Source: Chryseobacterium gleum
Lineage (GTDB): Bacteria; Bacteroidota; Bacteroidia; UBA10329
DNA: 10,737 bases
Assembly (NCBI GenBank): GCA_945874195.1
Contig: CAMCFW010000038.1
Location: 1 to 10,737 of the forward strand
Direction of reading: 5' to 3'
Positions 7,911 through 10,737 of the stretch are shown here, piece by piece. The notes beneath the pieces were generated by a model. It did no database searches, was not told the DNA's origin, and saw only the letters and a list, made by a program, of their open reading frames with translations. The position numbers and the translations under genes are program-made. How positions within the stretch are numbered: the stretch's first letter is position 1; every line of letters begins with the position of its first letter.

Positions 7911-9878
7911 ATGTCCGAGAACTTGGAAGAAAAAGATAAGAAGGTAAAGGCCTATTCGGCAGATAGTATACAGGCGTTGGAAGGGATGGAGCACGTTAGA
8001 ATGCGTCCGTCCATGTACATTGGTGATGTTGGGGTAAGAGGTCTTCATCACCTGGTTTATGAGGTGGTAGATAACTCGATCGATGAGGCGCTTGCTGGTC
8101 ATTGCGACAGCATTCAAGTGTCCATCACGCCAACTAACGGCATCCGCGTGCGGGATAACGGTCGCGGTATTCCGGTCGACATGCACAAGAAAGAAGGTGT
8201 ATCGGCCCTAGAGGTTGTAATGACCAAGATCGGGGCAGGTGGAAAGTTCGACAAGGACTCATACAAGGTCTCTGGGGGATTGCATGGTGTCGGGGTTTCA
8301 GTGGTGAACGCACTTTCATCCGCTCTTCGTGCGACAGTGTACCGAGAGGGCAAGATCTGGCAACAGGAGTATTCTCGCGGAAAGCGTTTGTATGAAGTGA
8401 AAGAAGTCGGTTCATCTGATTTCACCGGAACGGAAGTTGAGTTTCAGGCTGACGAGCAAATATTCGATTCGTTGGAGTTCAGCTACGACACGCTTGCAAC
8501 ACGTATGCGTGAGTTATCTTACCTCAATAAAGGCATTACCATCACCTTAGCAGATGAACGCACGGTCGATGAGTCTGGCGAGTTCCCAGTTGAAACTTTT
8601 CACTCTAAGGAAGGATTGCGCGAGTTTGTACTGTTTTTGGATGGTAACCGCGAAAGACTAATCAGCGATGTCATCAGCATTGAAGGCGAGAAGAGCGGAA
8701 TCCCGGTTGAAGTTGCCATGGTTTACAACACCTCTTACACCGAGAATATCCATGCCTATGTGAATAATATCAACACTCATGAAGGCGGAACCCACTTGTC
8801 GGGATTCAGAAGAGGTTTGACCAATACCTTGAAGAAGTATGCGGATTCTTCTGGAATGCTTGACAAATTGAAGTTCGAAATATCGGGAGATGACTTTAGG
8901 GAAGGACTGACCGCCATTGTTTCAGTAAAGGTCCAAGAGCCTCAGTTTGAAGGTCAGACAAAAACTAAGCTGGGAAACAGGGAGGTTACAGCTCCAGTTA
9001 GTCAGGCGGTGAGCGAAATGCTCGAAAATTACTTGGAGGAACACCCTGCCGATGCACGCATCATCGTTCAGAAGGTGATTCTGGCCGCCACTGCCCGACA
9101 TGCTGCTCGAAAGGCACGGGAAATGGTTCAGCGAAAGAACGTGATGACCGGTTCAGGCCTACCAGGCAAGCTGTCAGACTGCTCAGACAAAGACCCTCAG
9201 AACTGCGAATTGTTCCTTGTCGAGGGAGATTCGGCAGGCGGAACAGCAAAGCAAGGTAGAGACCGAATGTTCCAAGCCATCCTACCACTCAGGGGAAAGA
9301 TCTTGAACGTGGAAAAGGCCATGCAGCATAAGGCTTTCGAAAATGAAGAGATCAAGAACATGTACACGGCCCTTGGTGTCACCATCGGTACGGCAGAAGA
9401 TGAGCGAGGCTTGAACATGGACAAATTGAGATACCACAAGGTCATCATCATGTGCGATGCTGACGTGGATGGAAGTCACATTGCCACGTTGATACTAACC
9501 TTCTTTTTCCGTTATATGCGAGAGTTGGTTGAGGGTGGTTACCTATACATAGCCGCACCTCCGCTCTATCTCGTTAAAAAAGGCACCAAGCAAGAGTATT
9601 GCTGGAACGACATTCAGCGAGATCAGGCCGTACTAAGATTGAAAGGTGAAGGCAAGGAAACGTCTGTAGGAATTCAACGCTATAAGGGTCTTGGAGAGAT
9701 GAATGCAGAGCAACTTTGGGAAACCACCATGGATCCAAGCTTTAGAACTTTGCGTCAAGTCACAATAGACAACGCTGCTGAAGCAGATAGGATATTCAGT
9801 ATGCTGATGGGTGATGATGTTCCACCAAGAAGAGCTTTCATAGAAAAGAATGCTAAGTACGCTAAGATTGATGCGTAG
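7911..9878 (+). CDS. gyrB: DNA gyrase subunit B
   Basis: GyrB supplies the ATPase and part of the cleavage site of DNA gyrase, which introduces negative supercoils together with GyrA. The 655-residue product has the GHKL ATPase domain, with catalytic Glu51 and Asn55 in 'YEVVDNSIDEA', Asp82 in 'RDNGRGIP' and the lid 'GGLHGVGVSVVNALS' at 122-136. The transducer follows, and then the Toprim domain with 'EGDSAGG' (Glu438), 'DADVDGSH' (Asp516, Asp518, Asp520) and 'QRYKGLGEMN' from 589. All key metal and ATP residues are present. The C-terminus 'FIEKNAKYAKIDA' and the lack of the ~170-residue insert seen in proteobacterial GyrB fit the short form. Gyrase B is preferred over ParE because of 'QRYKGLGEMN' and overall likeness; the two are related, so a small doubt remains. 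ATG 7911 is chosen over TTG 7884, which falls in the promoter box. Confidence 0.97.
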   Translation: MSENLEEKDKKVKAYSADSIQALEGMEHVRMRPSMYIGDVGVRGLHHLVYEVVDNSIDEALAGHCDSIQVSITPTNGIRVRDNGRGIPVDMHKKEGVSALEVVMTKIGAGGKFDKDSYKVSGGLHGVGVSVVNALSSALRATVYREGKIWQQEYSRGKRLYEVKEVGSSDFTGTEVEFQADEQIFDSLEFSYDTLATRMRELSYLNKGITITLADERTVDESGEFPVETFHSKEGLREFVLFLDGNRERLISDVISIEGEKSGIPVEVAMVYNTSYTENIHAYVNNINTHEGGTHLSGFRRGLTNTLKKYADSSGMLDKLKFEISGDDFREGLTAIVSVKVQEPQFEGQTKTKLGNREVTAPVSQAVSEMLENYLEEHPADARIIVQKVILAATARHAARKAREMVQRKNVMTGSGLPGKLSDCSDKDPQNCELFLVEGDSAGGTAKQGRDRMFQAILPLRGKILNVEKAMQHKAFENEEIKNMYTALGVTIGTAEDERGLNMDKLRYHKVIIMCDADVDGSHIATLILTFFFRYMRELVEGGYLYIAAPPLYLVKKGTKQEYCWNDIQRDQAVLRLKGEGKETSVGIQRYKGLGEMNAEQLWETTMDPSFRTLRQVTIDNAAEADRIFSMLMGDDVPPRRAFIEKNAKYAKIDA

Positions 9879-9911
9879 GTATTGATCGTAGCATTTATGA
9901 TATGTAACAAA

Positions 9912-9945
9912 AAGGCCTGATTCAGTGAATCGGGCCTTCTGTTTT
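9912..9945. terminator. Bidirectional intrinsic terminator after gyrB
   Basis: AAGGCC (9912-9917) pairs with GGCCTT (9933-9938), then comes a T-G pair, and GATTC (9919-9923) pairs with GAATC (9927-9931) around a three-base loop, giving a 12-pair stem. TCTGTTTT follows on the plus strand, 33 bases after the gyrB stop. On the minus strand the stem is followed by a run of T, so it also serves the converging gene that ends at 9974. Confidence 0.9.
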
Positions 9946-9973
9946 AAGCAGCTTTACAAAGTTGCTTAGATTG

Positions 9974-10432
9974 TTACTTGCCTAGCAGCTTAACTCGGAT
10001 TTTTCCGAGACCGTTTGCGTCCTCTAGAGCAATCGCATAAGCAAATGAAATCATATCTGAATTTGCTTTCGCGAGTGTGCCACCATGATTGGCAATCAAA
10101 AGATCACCCTTAATGATTGGACCGTTATCAACCGAAATATTGGCATCGAATATACTTTTGTTTCCGTTGGGAGTAGCGGGCTTATTGATGGTCACGTAAG
10201 GAACATTGGTCGCAATTCCGATTACGGTTTCCTCAATATTTCCAGAACATAGAGATAATTCTCCTGTCGCGTTTTCGCAAATAAGTGATCCTATCTGAGC
10301 TGTTGGGATATTCCTTGCAGCCACCTTCTTATCTATGGATTGGTCAAGGTTGGATTGAGCAAAGGAATTTTGATGCACAGCAATCGATAATACGGTGCTT
10401 AGTAGTGCGGTTTGAATAAGTTTTGAGTTCAT
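9974..10432 (-). CDS. Small secreted beta-rich protein of unknown function
   Basis: The 152-residue product starts at ATG 10432 with a signal peptide (1-25, cleavage in 'NSFA|Q'). The mature part is beta-rich: 'QIGSLICENATGELSLC' at 46-62, 'EETVIGIATN' at 67-76, 'GPIIKGDLLIANHGGTLAKA' at 104-123, 'ISFAYAIALED' at 128-138, and 'GLGKIRVKLLG' at the end. The order 'G-S-L-(I/V)-C ... VIGIA ... IKGDLLI ... G-x-L-A-K-A ... A-x-A-L-E-D ... G-K-I-x-V' recalls small beta-barrel modules of capsid-decoration type proteins and some secreted bacterial surface proteins. That likeness is from memory of the pattern, not a search. Cys52 and Cys62 could form a disulfide. It has no T9SS sorting domain and no lipobox. 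It lies 21 bases downstream of another secreted-type gene on the same strand, so the two probably share a transcript. Confidence 0.75.
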   Translation of the reverse strand: MNSKLIQTALLSTVLSIAVHQNSFAQSNLDQSIDKKVAARNIPTAQIGSLICENATGELSLCSGNIEETVIGIATNVPYVTINKPATPNGNKSIFDANISVDNGPIIKGDLLIANHGGTLAKANSDMISFAYAIALEDANGLGKIRVKLLGK

Positions 10433-10453
10433 TTTGTCGTTGTAAAGGTGTTA

Positions 10454-10737
10454 TCACTCGTTTATTTCGGCCACCTGCAGGAAACCCTCGTTAATTCCAT
10501 TGAATGTTGGCACATCGCTCACTTGAACCTGCAAAGTATAGGTATGTGAACCAGCTGGAACAGACACATCCAACCCATTGATAGCAAATCCCCAGTCGTC
10601 CTGAGCACCAGAAATTATATAGGCATCTGGTAACGAACCGGTCAAGACCACAGCACCATCCCTTATTATTCGATAGCCGATCCAGTCAGCGAAAACTGTA
10701 GACCAACCGCTAGATGAGACAAGAACATTGTTTCCAT
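10454..10737 (-). CDS. C-terminal end of a large beta-rich (jelly-roll-like) protein, truncated by window
   Basis: The frame ends with TGA at 10454-10456 and stays open to the window edge, giving the last 94 codons of a longer gene; the GTG at 10651 is an internal Val rather than a start. The tail reads 'WIGYRIIRDGAVVLTG', then 'WGFAINGLDVSVPAGSHTYT', then 'LQVQV', and ends with 'FLQVAEINE'. The 'RDG ... VP-x-G-x-H-x-Y-x-L-x-V' pattern is typical of the last strands of TNF- or C1q-like jelly-roll domains at the ends of tail-fibre-like and collagen-like proteins. That points to a trimeric surface or secreted structural protein, but the N-terminal part, including any signal peptide, is outside the window. 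The gap to the next gene's ATG is 21 bases, so both are likely cotranscribed. Confidence 0.65.
   Translation of the reverse strand, partial: GNNVLVSSSGWSTVFADWIGYRIIRDGAVVLTGSLPDAYIISGAQDDWGFAINGLDVSVPAGSHTYTLQVQVSDVPTFNGINEGFLQVAEINE

Overview
The window looks like chromosomal DNA from a member of the Bacteroidota, most likely in or near the Flavobacteriia. Four things point there: a type IX secretion (T9SS) sorting domain on one secreted protein; Bacteroidota-type -7 promoter boxes (TAnnTTTG); signal peptides that all cleave just before Gln; and a short GyrB of 655 residues. No tRNA, rRNA, CRISPR array, insertion sequence or phage integrase was seen. Base composition and coding style look even across the window.

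Left part (1-2811). The end of a probable glycosyltransferase converges on a secreted PA-domain protein with a T9SS C-terminal signal, and a two-way hairpin terminator lies between them. Upstream of the PA gene, on the same minus strand, is an FtsE-like ABC ATPase with no FtsX beside it.

Centre (2949-7792). Divergent from ftsE is a two-gene operon with an ATGA overlap. It encodes a very large exported protein built of tetratricopeptide (TPR) repeats (1050 residues) and an outer-membrane beta-barrel protein (564 residues). I cannot assign either to a characterised system. Their tight coupling suggests one complex at the periplasmic face of the outer membrane. This is the best candidate here for an undescribed system.

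Right part (7793-10737). A weak hairpin and a good -7 box precede gyrB, the DNA gyrase B subunit, which ends at a strong two-way terminator. Converging on it from the right are two minus-strand genes 17 bases apart. One is a small secreted protein with a repeat-like beta fold. The other is the C-terminal end of a beta-rich protein that runs off the window.

How the genes fit together: ftsE and gyrB are housekeeping functions (cell division, DNA supercoiling). Most of the others act in the envelope or outside the cell: T9SS cargo, the TPR scaffold, the barrel and the right-edge secreted pair. Three ORFs could be extended upstream to TTG codons (2817, 2901, 7884). I chose the internal ATG in each case, partly because one TTG lies inside a promoter box and another lies at or next to the expected transcription start.
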